Source: Advenella kashmirensis WT001 | Lineage (GTDB): Bacteria; Pseudomonadota; Gammaproteobacteria; Burkholderiales; Burkholderiaceae_B | Assembly: GCF_000219915.2 (NCBI RefSeq) | Contig: NC_017964.1 | Coordinates: 248,001 to 312,000, forward strand | Reading direction: 5' to 3' | Length of the DNA stretch: 64,000 nucleotides | In this document: positions 48,137 through 56,635 of the stretch, in pieces | How the letters are laid out: each line of letters opens with the position of its first letter | Position numbering within the stretch: position 1 is the stretch's first letter | Program-made: the position numbers and the translations under genes | Notes under the pieces: generated by a model | Seen by the model: the letters and a program-made list of their open reading frames with translations, nothing else | Database searches by the model: none | Told to the model about the DNA's origin: nothing

Positions 48137-50310
48137 ATGACCGACCGTACCCAGGTTCACAGCCTTCAGATCGCCACCGTGCTGAAAAATTTCGTTGATC
48201 AGGAAGCCCTGCCGGGCACTGGCGTAGACGCCGATGCGTTCTGGAAAGGACTGGATGCGCTCATCAATGATCTGGCGCCGGAAAATAAGGCATTGCTGGC
48301 CGAACGCGACCGTATCCAGGCCAAAATGGATGAGTGGTACCGTCAGCATCCGGGCAAGATTGCCGACATGCAGGCCTATAAAGCCTATCTGAAGGAAATC
48401 GGCTATCTGAAAGACGCACCTGATACCGTGCAGGTCAATACCAGTAACGTCGATTACGAAATTACCAATCAGGCCGGCCCGCAACTGGTCGTACCCATTA
48501 CCAACGCCCGTTATGCGCTGAACGCTGCCAATGCGCGTTGGGGTAGCCTGTATGACGCCCTGTACGGCACCGATGCACTGAGCGAAGACGACGGCGCGAC
48601 GCGCGATGGCGGCTATAACCCCAAGCGCGGCGAGAAGGTGATTGCCTTTGCCCGTGACTTCCTGGATCAGACCATTCCGCTGCAAAGCGGTTCGCACAAG
48701 GATGCCACAGCCTACACCGCAGAAAACGGCACGCTCTCAGTGACCCTGGCCGACGGCAGCAAAACAACGCTGGCCGACGCAGACCTGTATCTGGGCCACC
48801 CGGGTGATGCGGCAGCCCCCGAGGCGCTGATTTTCCGCCAGAACGGCTTGCATTTTGAAGTGCAGATCGACAAATCCAATCCTATCGGCAAACAGGACAA
48901 GGCGGGCGTCAAGGATGTTTTGCTTGAGGCTGCACTGTCCACCATCATGGACTGCGAAGACTCAATTGCGGCTGTGGATGCCGAAGACAAAGTGCTGGTG
49001 TATCGCAATTGGCTGGGTCTGATGAACGGCACGCTGGCCGAAGAAGTGTCAAAAGGCGGCAAAACCTTCACCCGTAAACTCAATCCAGACCGCCAGTACA
49101 CCGGTAAGGATGGCAAACCGGCTACGCTGGCCGGTCGCTCGCTCATGTTCATTCGCAACGTGGGCCACCTGATGACCAATCCGGCCATTCTGGACAAGGA
49201 CGGTAATGAAACGCCCGAAGGCATCCTGGATGCGGTATTTACCACGCTTGTCGCCATGCACGATCTGAAACGTGAAGGCGGTAATTCGCGCAAGGGTTCT
49301 ATCTACATTGTGAAACCCAAAATGCACGGGCCTGATGAAGTGGCGTTTGCCAGCAAGCTGTTCGGCCGGACCGAGCAATTGCTTGGGTTGGCGCCCAACA
49401 CCATCAAAATGGGCGTGATGGATGAAGAGCGTCGCACCAGCGCCAACCTGAAGGCGTGTATTGCTGCTGCGGCCGATCGCGTCGCGTTCATTAACACCGG
49501 GTTCCTGGATCGTACCGGTGACGAAATGCACACATCCATGGAAGCGGGCCCCATGATTCGCAAAGGGGATATGAAAAAATCGTCCTGGATCGATGCCTAC
49601 GAAAAACGCAACGTGCTGTTTGGCCTGGCTTGCGGGCTGCAGGGCAAGTCGCAGATCGGCAAGGGCATGTGGGCCATGCCCGACCTGATGGCCGATATGC
49701 TGGCGCAAAAAGGCGCGCAACTGAAGGCTGGCGCCAATACGGCATGGGTGCCTTCTCCAACGGCGGCCACCCTGCATGCGCTTCACTACCATCAGACCGA
49801 TGTTGTGCAAGTGCAGAACAGCCTGAAAAATGACACCGACGAGCGTCTTGACGCCTTGCTGACCATCCCGGTTGCCGACAACACCAACTGGTCCGACGCC
49901 GAGAAACAGCAGGAACTGGACAACAACGCCAGGGCATCCTGGGGTACGTGGTGCGTTGGGTTGACCAGGGTGTTGGCTGCTCCAAAGTGCCCGATATCCA
50001 TAACGTTGGCCTGATGGAAGATCGCGCCACCTTGCGTATTTCCAGCCAGCACATGGCCAACTGGCTGCGGCATGGCATTGTGACCGAAGAACAGGTTATG
50101 GAAACCATGAGGCGCATGGCCGGCATCGTGGACAAACAGAACGAAGGCGATGCCCTGTATCGCCCCATGACAGGCAACTTTGAGACATCTCCAGCGTTCC
50201 TTGCTGCGTGCGATCTGGTCTTCAAAGGTGTGCAGCAGCCCAATGGCTACACCGAGCCTCTGCTTCATCAGTGGCGTCAGAAAGCCAAACAGCAGTACGG
50301 CATTAAATAA
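48137..50310 (+). CDS. glcB: Malate synthase G, one frameshift
   Basis: Glyoxylate-cycle enzyme condensing glyoxylate and acetyl-CoA to malate, 724 aa when joined, the length expected for isoform [33 protein letters not shown] and the [10 protein letters not shown] stretch are diagnostic, as is the C-terminal [21 protein letters not shown]. The frame breaks near 49930: one C added (GCCAGGGC to GCCCAGGGC) yields [38 protein letters not shown] sequence, quoted only to show continuity. Because a core enzyme is affected, a base-calling error is likely. Confidence 0.93.
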
Positions 50311-50320
50311 GGTATTGCTA

Positions 50321-50352
50321 ATTGCACCGCGCTCATTTGAAGTGCGGGCATG
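50321..50352. repeat. Imperfect direct repeat, left copy flanking yefM-yoeB
   Basis: 32 bases that match the copy at 51029-51059 at most positions; both contain the hairpin-forming CCGCGCT...AGYGCGG core and end in GGGCATG. It begins 11 bp after the malate synthase stop. Confidence 0.55.
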
Positions 50353-50471
50353 GCAGTGCCAAACCGGTAGTCTTCGAATGCACCTTGACAGATGGATGAT
50401 GAGTCCGCTGTTGAGGTGCTTTTTTATGCAGTTGGGTGTAAAAATCAAGTGTGACCTGACGCTATGGAGTC

Positions 50472-50500
50472 TTGCTGGTGCAGACAATTCATTGTACAAT
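50472..50500 (+). promoter_or_regulatory. Predicted promoter of yefM-yoeB
   Basis: -35 TTGCTG (50472-50477), exactly 17 bp spacer, -10 TACAAT (50495-50500). The -10 box lies within the palindromic operator listed next. Confidence 0.65.
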
Positions 50501-50501
50501 G
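50490..50501. promoter_or_regulatory. YefM-type operator palindrome
   Basis: Perfect 12-bp palindrome CATTGTACAATG with the TGTACA core known for YefM-YoeB operators in Escherichia coli. It overlaps the -10 box, so antitoxin binding would block transcription. Confidence 0.75.
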
Positions 50502-50525
50502 AGCAATTATTATCCGGAGATGGCA

Positions 50526-50777
50526 ATGAGAACCGTAAGCTATAGCCAAGCCAGACAGAACTTGTCTGCCACAATGATTCAGGCAGTAGAGGATAAGGCT
50601 CCTGTTCTAATCACGCGCCAGAATGGTCAGGCCTGTGTCCTGATGTCGCTTGAAGAATATAACTCGCTGCAAGAAACCGCTTATTTGCTCCAGTCTCCCG
50701 CCAATGCCAGACGTTTAATGGACTCCATCGAAAATCTGAAAAGTGGCAATGCCAAGGAACGAGGGTTGATTGAGTGA
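50526..50777 (+). CDS. yefM: YefM-family antitoxin
   Basis: An 83-aa Phd/YefM antitoxin. ATG 50526 is chosen because [17 protein letters not shown] is the standard N-terminus and a CCGGAGA site precedes it. The DNA-binding N-terminal domain includes [30 protein letters not shown]; the C-terminal toxin-binding helix follows. Intact. The toxin gene starts inside its stop (GTGA). Confidence 0.9.
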   Translation: MRTVSYSQARQNLSATMIQAVEDKAPVLITRQNGQACVLMSLEEYNSLQETAYLLQSPANARRLMDSIENLKSGNAKERGLIE

Positions 50778-51027
50778 AGCTGACGTGGTCGGAAGAAGCG
50801 TGGGAAGACTATTTGTACTGGCAGGACGCTGATAAACGGATGGTTAAAAAATAAATGAATTATTAAAAGATACTTGTCGCACTTCGTTTGAAGGCATCGG
50901 CAAGCCTGAGCCGCTAAGACATCATCTTGCCGGTTATTGGTCAAGACGTATTACATTGGAGCATCGGCTGGTCTATGCCGTTGCCGATGATGCCATATTG
51001 ATCGCAGCTTGCCGTTATCACTATTGA
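50774..51027 (+). CDS. yoeB: YoeB-family mRNA interferase toxin, one frameshift
   Basis: Reconstructed 84-aa ribosome-dependent mRNA endonuclease. It starts at GTG 50774 ([17 protein letters not shown]) in the GTGA overlap with yefM. After DKRMVKK the frame is broken by a six-A run; seven As give [19 protein letters not shown] and continue to the characteristic end LIAACRYHY, where the catalytic His precedes the terminal Tyr. Conserved residues are otherwise present, so the toxin is probably functional and the missing A a homopolymer error; an inactivated toxin is the alternative. Confidence 0.85.
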
Positions 51028-51028
51028 T

Positions 51029-51059
51029 ATTGCCCCGCGCTAATTCAAGCGCGGGCATG
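51029..51059. repeat. Imperfect direct repeat, right copy flanking yefM-yoeB
   Basis: 31 bases similar to 50321-50352. Its core forms an 8-bp hairpin CCCGCGCT/AGCGCGGG (51034-51055). Confidence 0.55.
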
Positions 51060-51067
51060 CTTATCAG

Positions 51068-51096
51068 ACCGGCCCCTTAAGGAGGCCGGTTTTTTT
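51068..51096 (+). terminator. Rho-independent terminator after yefM-yoeB
   Basis: Stem ACCGGCC/GGCCGGT (extended by pairing in CCTTAAGG) followed by seven Ts. Confidence 0.85.
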
Positions 51097-51441
51097 ATCT
51101 TGCAACGATCCAATTGTCACGCGGTGGTGGCGCTTTCGATGCAGCAAATGAAAACGCACAAGCATGTAACGTTAGGTTACGTTTCAGTGAGCGACGCGCA
51201 ACACCCCATAAACACTGGCTTTACGGGTTGTCGGCCGATGACGGACACGTGCTGTTGCATGTACAGCGATGACACGACACACGCCTGACATTATCCCTGC
51301 CTACACTTGCCCGGATAACTTGCACAGCCACGCAGCAGTGGCGTTCATCATTCTTATAAGCGATTGATACAGTCGCTATCGGGATCCACCGTTACTTCAA
51401 GCCTGTACTGGCAGGCCTGGGTAGCGGTGAAAAACAGGCGT
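51097..51441. other. Intergenic leader of the T6SS spike island
   Basis: No gene recognised. It contains a short inverted repeat GTAAC-GTTAG-GTTAC near 51166-51180 and a poor -24/-12-like element at 51307-51324. It presumably holds the promoter of the first vgrG gene. Confidence 0.4.
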
Positions 51442-53796
51442 ATGGGAAAAATAATTCAAGCCACCACGGTCAAAGGCCAAGGCCATTTTTTGTTCCGTGA
51501 GTTAAAAGGTCATGAAGCTGTATCCACACTGTTTGAGTATCACGTGGATCTGGTATCAAAAAGCCATGCAGAGAATCTGGCGGAGCTGCTGGCGACGCCG
51601 CTGACGGTAATGGTGGCACATGCCGCAGGACAACGCCTGTTCAGTGGCCTGATTACAGAAGCCCAGTTCGTGGGGCGCGAAAGCCAGACATCTGAATACT
51701 ATATCTATCGATTCACGGTCAGGCCATGGCTGTGGTATCTGACGCAAACGTCCGACAGCCGGATTTTTCAGAATCAGAGTGCACTGGCGGTGATCCGGCA
51801 GATTCTTCAGAAATACCCGTTCGAAGTGGAGTACCGGCTTGCCCAAAGCTATCGCGACTGGGTCTATTGCGTGCAATATGACGAAACCGATTTCAATTTC
51901 ATCAGCCGCCTAATGGAGCACGAGGGCATCTATTACTGGTTCCGTCACGAACAGGGCAAACATGTGCTGGTTGTGGGAGATGCAGATTCGGCTCACGAAG
52001 TGATCGCGGGGGACGGACGCATTCCCTATTTTGCGCCTGACAGGCTCAGCCGCCCCGATACGCGACATATTGATCGCTGGATGCCGCGAAGAGAGGTCCA
52101 TCCTGCCACTTATTGCACCGTAGACTTTGATTTCAATAAACCGCAGGCCGGGCTGGACGTCAAGCGCAAGGCCGCAGGCGTTGCGCCGCAGACACTGGAA
52201 ATCTACGACCCCATAGGCGGATATACCGAACCCGAAGACGGCGAGCGATACGCGCAGATACGGCTGGAGAGCCTGACGGCAGACAATGAAACCGTTGGTG
52301 CGCAGGCCGACCATCCCGGTCTGGCCGCCGGCTACACCTTCACATTAAAAAACCATCCTGATCAGTCACAGAATACATCCTGGCTGGTGTTGCGTACGAA
52401 CTATCACCTGAAGGAAGCGCCAGGCGCATCTGCGGGTGGAAAACCGTCATGGGAGCACCAGATTCGCCTGCGTTTCACTGCCATTCCGACGCATGTCCAG
52501 TACCGCGCGCCGCGCGTGACACCCATCCCACGTGCCGCCGGCCCGCACACCGCTCTGGTGGTGGGGCCGGCAGGAGAAAAAATATGGACAGACAAATATG
52601 GCCGGATCAAGGTGCAGTTTCACTGGGATAGACAGGGGCAGCGCAACGATGACAGCTCGTGCTGGATTCGCGTCTCCAGCCCCTGGGCAGGTGGCGGCTT
52701 CGGGGGCGTGCAGATCCCGCGGGTCAATGACGAAGTCATCGTCAATTTTGTGGGCGGATTTCTGGATCGGCCGATTGTCGTTGGACGCGTATACAACGCC
52801 AGCAATATGCCGGCCATGAATCTGCCGGCAGATGCTACTCAAAGCGGCATCAAGACCCGCAGCAAGGACGGCGCACCTGATAACGCCAACTCCATGCTCT
52901 TTGAAGATCGTCCTGGCGCCGAGCAACTTGCGTTTGGCGCCGAACGCGACATGGACACGCATGTCAAAAACAATGAAAACCTCAGTGTGGCCGGCGCACA
53001 GGCCGGCACACACGGCGGTGCGACCACGATGAGCGTGGGCGGAATTGACGACAATATTTTTCGCGGTCCTTCGAGGGAAACCTATGGAGCCAATCATCAG
53101 CGCAATATCGTCGGTATGTCAAATGACATTGTTATCGGTCCGCGCACTCACAGCGTAGGGGCCACGGCGGTAACCGTGATGGGGCGCGGCTTTGTCCAGA
53201 ATATCAATGCCGGACTGGCGAACTTCACCTATAACGCGGGGCGCAGCCGCCAGGTTCAAACCGATTTTTCCCACACGGTTTCCGGCCCGGTCAGGCGCGT
53301 TGTCAATGGCACGCAAAGTTGCACCATTACATCGGGTGGTTATTTCAAGCAAGTCAAGGGTGGTCCCTTGTCCATGAAAGCCGGATCAGTGGATATGAAG
53401 TCTACTAGCGGGCTGTCGCAGTTCAATGCCAGATCGAAACTCAATCTGGCGTCTGGCGGCCCGCAGAGCCTGAGCAACCCGGCAACGCTGGGGCATACCT
53501 CGACGCAGCATAGCGAGGCGCATGATTTTTCTTTCAAGCTCAAAGGCTTGAAGAACACCACCGAAGATATCTATCAATCTTCAGGCATTGTGTCGGCCAA
53601 TCTGTTTGGCATCTCCTCCAGTATGGCGGCCACATCGTTGCGCATGAGCGCCGTTGGCCTGGTGGGCACGCCGCTGCAGGGGGATATGAATGCGGCAAAG
53701 ATCGAGATATCTGGCTTCAAGCTGAAAAAATACGGCTCGGGCGAAGAAAACTTCGTGATGGCTGTGTTGATTTCCGGCCTGATTACCAGAAACTGA
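51442..53796 (+). CDS. VgrG spike protein (T6SS), first copy
   Basis: Valine-glycine-repeat protein that trimerises to form the tip of the type VI secretion needle, 784 aa from ATG 51442; GTG 51427 is an alternative. The gp27-like region (residues about 1-370) has QYDETDFNFISRLMEHEGIYYWF. The gp5/OB-fold core reads WTDKYGRIKVQFHWDR, SSCWIRVSSPWAGGGFGG and IPRVNDEVIVNFVGGFLDRP. The C-terminal needle is rich in VGG/T repeats up to KIEISGFKLKK. No toxin domain is appended, so this copy probably carries cargo through partners. The PAAR-like gene follows after 23 bp. Confidence 0.92.
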   Translation: MGKIIQATTVKGQGHFLFRELKGHEAVSTLFEYHVDLVSKSHAENLAELLATPLTVMVAHAAGQRLFSGLITEAQFVGRESQTSEYYIYRFTVRPWLWYLTQTSDSRIFQNQSALAVIRQILQKYPFEVEYRLAQSYRDWVYCVQYDETDFNFISRLMEHEGIYYWFRHEQGKHVLVVGDADSAHEVIAGDGRIPYFAPDRLSRPDTRHIDRWMPRREVHPATYCTVDFDFNKPQAGLDVKRKAAGVAPQTLEIYDPIGGYTEPEDGERYAQIRLESLTADNETVGAQADHPGLAAGYTFTLKNHPDQSQNTSWLVLRTNYHLKEAPGASAGGKPSWEHQIRLRFTAIPTHVQYRAPRVTPIPRAAGPHTALVVGPAGEKIWTDKYGRIKVQFHWDRQGQRNDDSSCWIRVSSPWAGGGFGGVQIPRVNDEVIVNFVGGFLDRPIVVGRVYNASNMPAMNLPADATQSGIKTRSKDGAPDNANSMLFEDRPGAEQLAFGAERDMDTHVKNNENLSVAGAQAGTHGGATTMSVGGIDDNIFRGPSRETYGANHQRNIVGMSNDIVIGPRTHSVGATAVTVMGRGFVQNINAGLANFTYNAGRSRQVQTDFSHTVSGPVRRVVNGTQSCTITSGGYFKQVKGGPLSMKAGSVDMKSTSGLSQFNARSKLNLASGGPQSLSNPATLGHTSTQHSEAHDFSFKLKGLKNTTEDIYQSSGIVSANLFGISSSMAATSLRMSAVGLVGTPLQGDMNAAKIEISGFKLKKYGSGEENFVMAVLISGLITRN

Positions 53797-53819
53797 GAAC
53801 AGGAAAAGAGGACACGCAT

Positions 53820-54212
53820 ATGCTGGCAACCACGCAACTGATGGGACTGGATCTGGGATTTCCAGACGTCTGCCTGACGCCTCCCGCGCTGCTGCCGATT
53901 CCCTATCCGGATATGGGGTTTCCAATGATGGCCATACCAATTGCAGTCACCATTCTGTTCATGGGTGGATTTGCCCATAACATGATGACCACCATCCCAC
54001 TCACGCTGGGCGACTTTCCCGGCGTCGGGACGGGGATTCTGTCGCATACCGTAGTCGGCCAGTCGCGCCGCCTTTTCCTCAATTCATACACGACCTTTCT
54101 GTTTGGTACGCCGGCCAACCGCCTGTGTTCTTTCGGGTTGCAGAATATGTTCAATATTATCGGTTTTACCCTGGTGCCGGGCAATTTCATTGTCAGCATA
54201 CTGGCACCATGA
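53820..54212 (+). CDS. PAAR-like DUF4150 domain protein
   Basis: A 130-aa protein between two vgrG genes. The N-terminal DVCLTPPALLPIPYPDMG is the DUF4150 (PAAR-like) signature, and the GDFPGVGTGILSHTVVGQSRR and GTPANRLCSFGLQN segments follow its usual strand pattern. Such proteins sharpen the VgrG tip and bind effectors. Compared with family norms it is poor in the expected N-G-x-P repeats and has a hydrophobic midsection (PMMAIPIAVTILFMGG). An AGGAAAAGAGG site precedes the start. 16 bp separate it from the next vgrG. Confidence 0.75.
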   Translation: MLATTQLMGLDLGFPDVCLTPPALLPIPYPDMGFPMMAIPIAVTILFMGGFAHNMMTTIPLTLGDFPGVGTGILSHTVVGQSRRLFLNSYTTFLFGTPANRLCSFGLQNMFNIIGFTLVPGNFIVSILAP

Positions 54213-54228
54213 CCGGCAGGGGAAAACA

Positions 54229-56595
54229 ATGAAAAGAACCTTCCGGCTGCATGGCGATTTTCCCGACGGTCAATTGCTGCTGCGTTCAATCAAAGGGCAG
54301 GAGCAGATATCGGGCCTGTTCGAATTTACGCTTGAAATACTCACCGACACACCTGCTCTGGATATCAAAAGCCTGCTGGGAGCAGCGCTGGCCGTGGAGG
54401 TTGACCAGCAATCGTCTGCGCGCTTTATCAACGGTATTGTGACGCGCCTGAGTCGTACCGGCAGGGATTCGTATCCGCCGAAATATTACGTTTATGAAGC
54501 TACGCTCAACCCGTGGTTGTGGTATGCGACGCAGACCAGCGATTATCGTATTTTCCAGGACAAAAGCGTTCTGGATATTCTAAGCGAAGTGCTGGGCGAA
54601 TATGGCTTTGCGCTGGATCTGCGGCTTGCTGAGCATTATCGCAAGTGGACGTACTGCGTGCAGTATGACGAAACCGATTTTGATTTTGTCAGCCGCTTGA
54701 TGGAACACGAAGGTATCTATTACTGGTTCGAACATGACAAGGGCAGGCACACCCTTGTTGTGGCCGACGACCTGAGCACCCATCGTCCCACGCCAGGCCT
54801 GTCGCAACTGCCATATTACAGTCGCCATCATCAGGTTAATCCGCTGCAGGAGTATGTGGAAATCTGGCAGCCACGGGTTTGCATTACGCCTACCGCTTAT
54901 GCCGCTACCGATTATGATCTGAACAAGCCGCAGGCGCGCCTGGATGTGCGGCAATTAGCCGAGGGCAAGGCAGGCCACGAACTGAATCTGGAGCACTATG
55001 ATCCGATGGGTGGCTATACCGAGCCGGAACATGGCGCCCATTATGCCCGAGTGCGCATGCAGGCGCTGGAAATGAAACGACAAACCATCACGGCCACCAG
55101 TAATGCACGGGCCCTGTCCGCCGGCCACACCTTTGTACTGAAAAACCATCCGGACAAGACGCAGAACCGCGAGTATCTGATTGTCCGTTGCCAGTACGAG
55201 TTCGTTGAAGCGCCGTACCACAGTGTCGGCAACACCGGCCAGACGCCTGCGAATCAGCATGCGGCGCTGTTGACCACGATAGAGGCAATCCCGGCAAACG
55301 TCCAGTATCGCCAGCCGGCCCAAACGCCGGAGCCAAGAACGAGCGGGCCGCAAACGGCGCGGGTTGTCGGGCCGGCAGGCGAGTCGATCTGGACCGACAA
55401 ATACGGCCGTATCAAGGTTCAGTTTCACTGGGACCGGTACGGAAGCAAAAACGAACGCAGTTCCTGCTGGATCCGGGTGTCCAGCCCCTGGGCAGGCGGC
55501 GGTTTTGGCGGGTTGCAGATCCCACGTGTGAACGAAGAAGTGATTGTGGATTTTGTCGGCGGTCAGCCTGACAGGCCCCTGGTGGTCGGCCGGGTTTATA
55601 ACGCCGAGAATATGCCGCCGGTGACGCTGCCGGAGCAGGCGACCCACAGCGGTTTTCATACGCGCACCAAAGATGGCAGTCCGGATGCGGCCAATACTGT
55701 CATGTTCGAAGATAACCAGGGTAGTGAAATGTTCAAAATGGTGGCCCAGAAAGACATGCAGACCAGGGTGAAGAATAATGCCAACCACCGGGTGGGCGGA
55801 ATGTCGGCCACCAATATTGCCGGCGCGCATACCTGGAATTATGGTGGGCTGTTCAGCAAGCAGGTAGCACAGGCAGCGACGTACCAGCATGAGAGTGGAC
55901 ACCGGTTCGCCGTGGCGGCCGATGCGACAGATACGGTGGCGCAGCGCCAGAAACGCGAATACACCGGCGCCAATACCGTCACCGTTGGCGGCGCTGAAAC
56001 ACTGACCGTGGCGGGTGAGCCGGCACTGCATGCATTCGGCCAGGGAATACAGAGCACATTGAATGCGCACCGGACCGATAACATCACCGGCGCAGTGATT
56101 CGCAATTTTGATAGTGGCGAAGACGTGACGGTAAGCGGATTGTTCAGTAAAAGCGTGGCGGCCGGTGATGCCATCATGAAAGCAGACAGTTTCAAAGTAG
56201 ATGCGGGTGGTCTGTTCAAGCTCAATTGCGCAGCGACATGGGAAGCCTATGCACTGTCTGACATTCTGATGAAATCGGGCAGCCTGACCAGAGAGTCCAC
56301 GTTGATGCAGTCGGTTAATCCATCGACGCTGCATGAGCAGAATATCAAGGTGGCTATCGGTGTCAATGGCATTAATTCGCGTGCCAGCAAGAGCGCGAGT
56401 ACCAGTGTAGCCGTCAAGCTGGCCGCTGGCGGCATGTACGACACCATGCAGCTGAGCAAGATATCGCTGGTGGGGGCGCAGGTAAAACTTGTGGGAAACA
56501 GCCATTCTGTTGATCTGGTTTCTATCGGTCTTGTTGGCGCCAACATGTCGCTGGGCAAGACCGACAGGAAATACGTATTCAGGATCGAGATATGA
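54229..56595 (+). CDS. VgrG spike protein (T6SS), second copy
   Basis: A 788-aa VgrG. The start at 54229 (MKRTFRLHGDFPDGQ) follows an AGGGGAAAA site. QYDETDFDFVSRLMEHEGIYYWF, WTDKYGRIKVQFHWDRYGSK and SSPWAGGGFGGLQIPRVNEEVIVDFVGGQPDRP mark the core, nearly identical in the OB-fold to the other two copies while the C-terminal needle differs (GGAETLTVAGE, FNVDAGGLFKLNC-like repeats). Ends after the KIEISLVGA-type repeats without a toxin domain. Confidence 0.92.
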   Translation: MKRTFRLHGDFPDGQLLLRSIKGQEQISGLFEFTLEILTDTPALDIKSLLGAALAVEVDQQSSARFINGIVTRLSRTGRDSYPPKYYVYEATLNPWLWYATQTSDYRIFQDKSVLDILSEVLGEYGFALDLRLAEHYRKWTYCVQYDETDFDFVSRLMEHEGIYYWFEHDKGRHTLVVADDLSTHRPTPGLSQLPYYSRHHQVNPLQEYVEIWQPRVCITPTAYAATDYDLNKPQARLDVRQLAEGKAGHELNLEHYDPMGGYTEPEHGAHYARVRMQALEMKRQTITATSNARALSAGHTFVLKNHPDKTQNREYLIVRCQYEFVEAPYHSVGNTGQTPANQHAALLTTIEAIPANVQYRQPAQTPEPRTSGPQTARVVGPAGESIWTDKYGRIKVQFHWDRYGSKNERSSCWIRVSSPWAGGGFGGLQIPRVNEEVIVDFVGGQPDRPLVVGRVYNAENMPPVTLPEQATHSGFHTRTKDGSPDAANTVMFEDNQGSEMFKMVAQKDMQTRVKNNANHRVGGMSATNIAGAHTWNYGGLFSKQVAQAATYQHESGHRFAVAADATDTVAQRQKREYTGANTVTVGGAETLTVAGEPALHAFGQGIQSTLNAHRTDNITGAVIRNFDSGEDVTVSGLFSKSVAAGDAIMKADSFKVDAGGLFKLNCAATWEAYALSDILMKSGSLTRESTLMQSVNPSTLHEQNIKVAIGVNGINSRASKSASTSVAVKLAAGGMYDTMQLSKISLVGAQVKLVGNSHSVDLVSIGLVGANMSLGKTDRKYVFRIEI

Positions 56596-56635
56596 ATATG
56601 ATGAGTGTCATAGATATGACAGGTGGCATGGGCGC

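Noticed and set aside
51307..51324. Sigma-54-like -24/-12 element before the first vgrG
   Set aside because: TTGCCC lacks the invariant GG of the -24 box; T6SS genes are sometimes sigma-54 dependent but this match is too weak.
54955..56505. 516-aa open frame on the minus strand
   Set aside because: Antisense shadow of the second vgrG; no domain, no ribosome-binding site.
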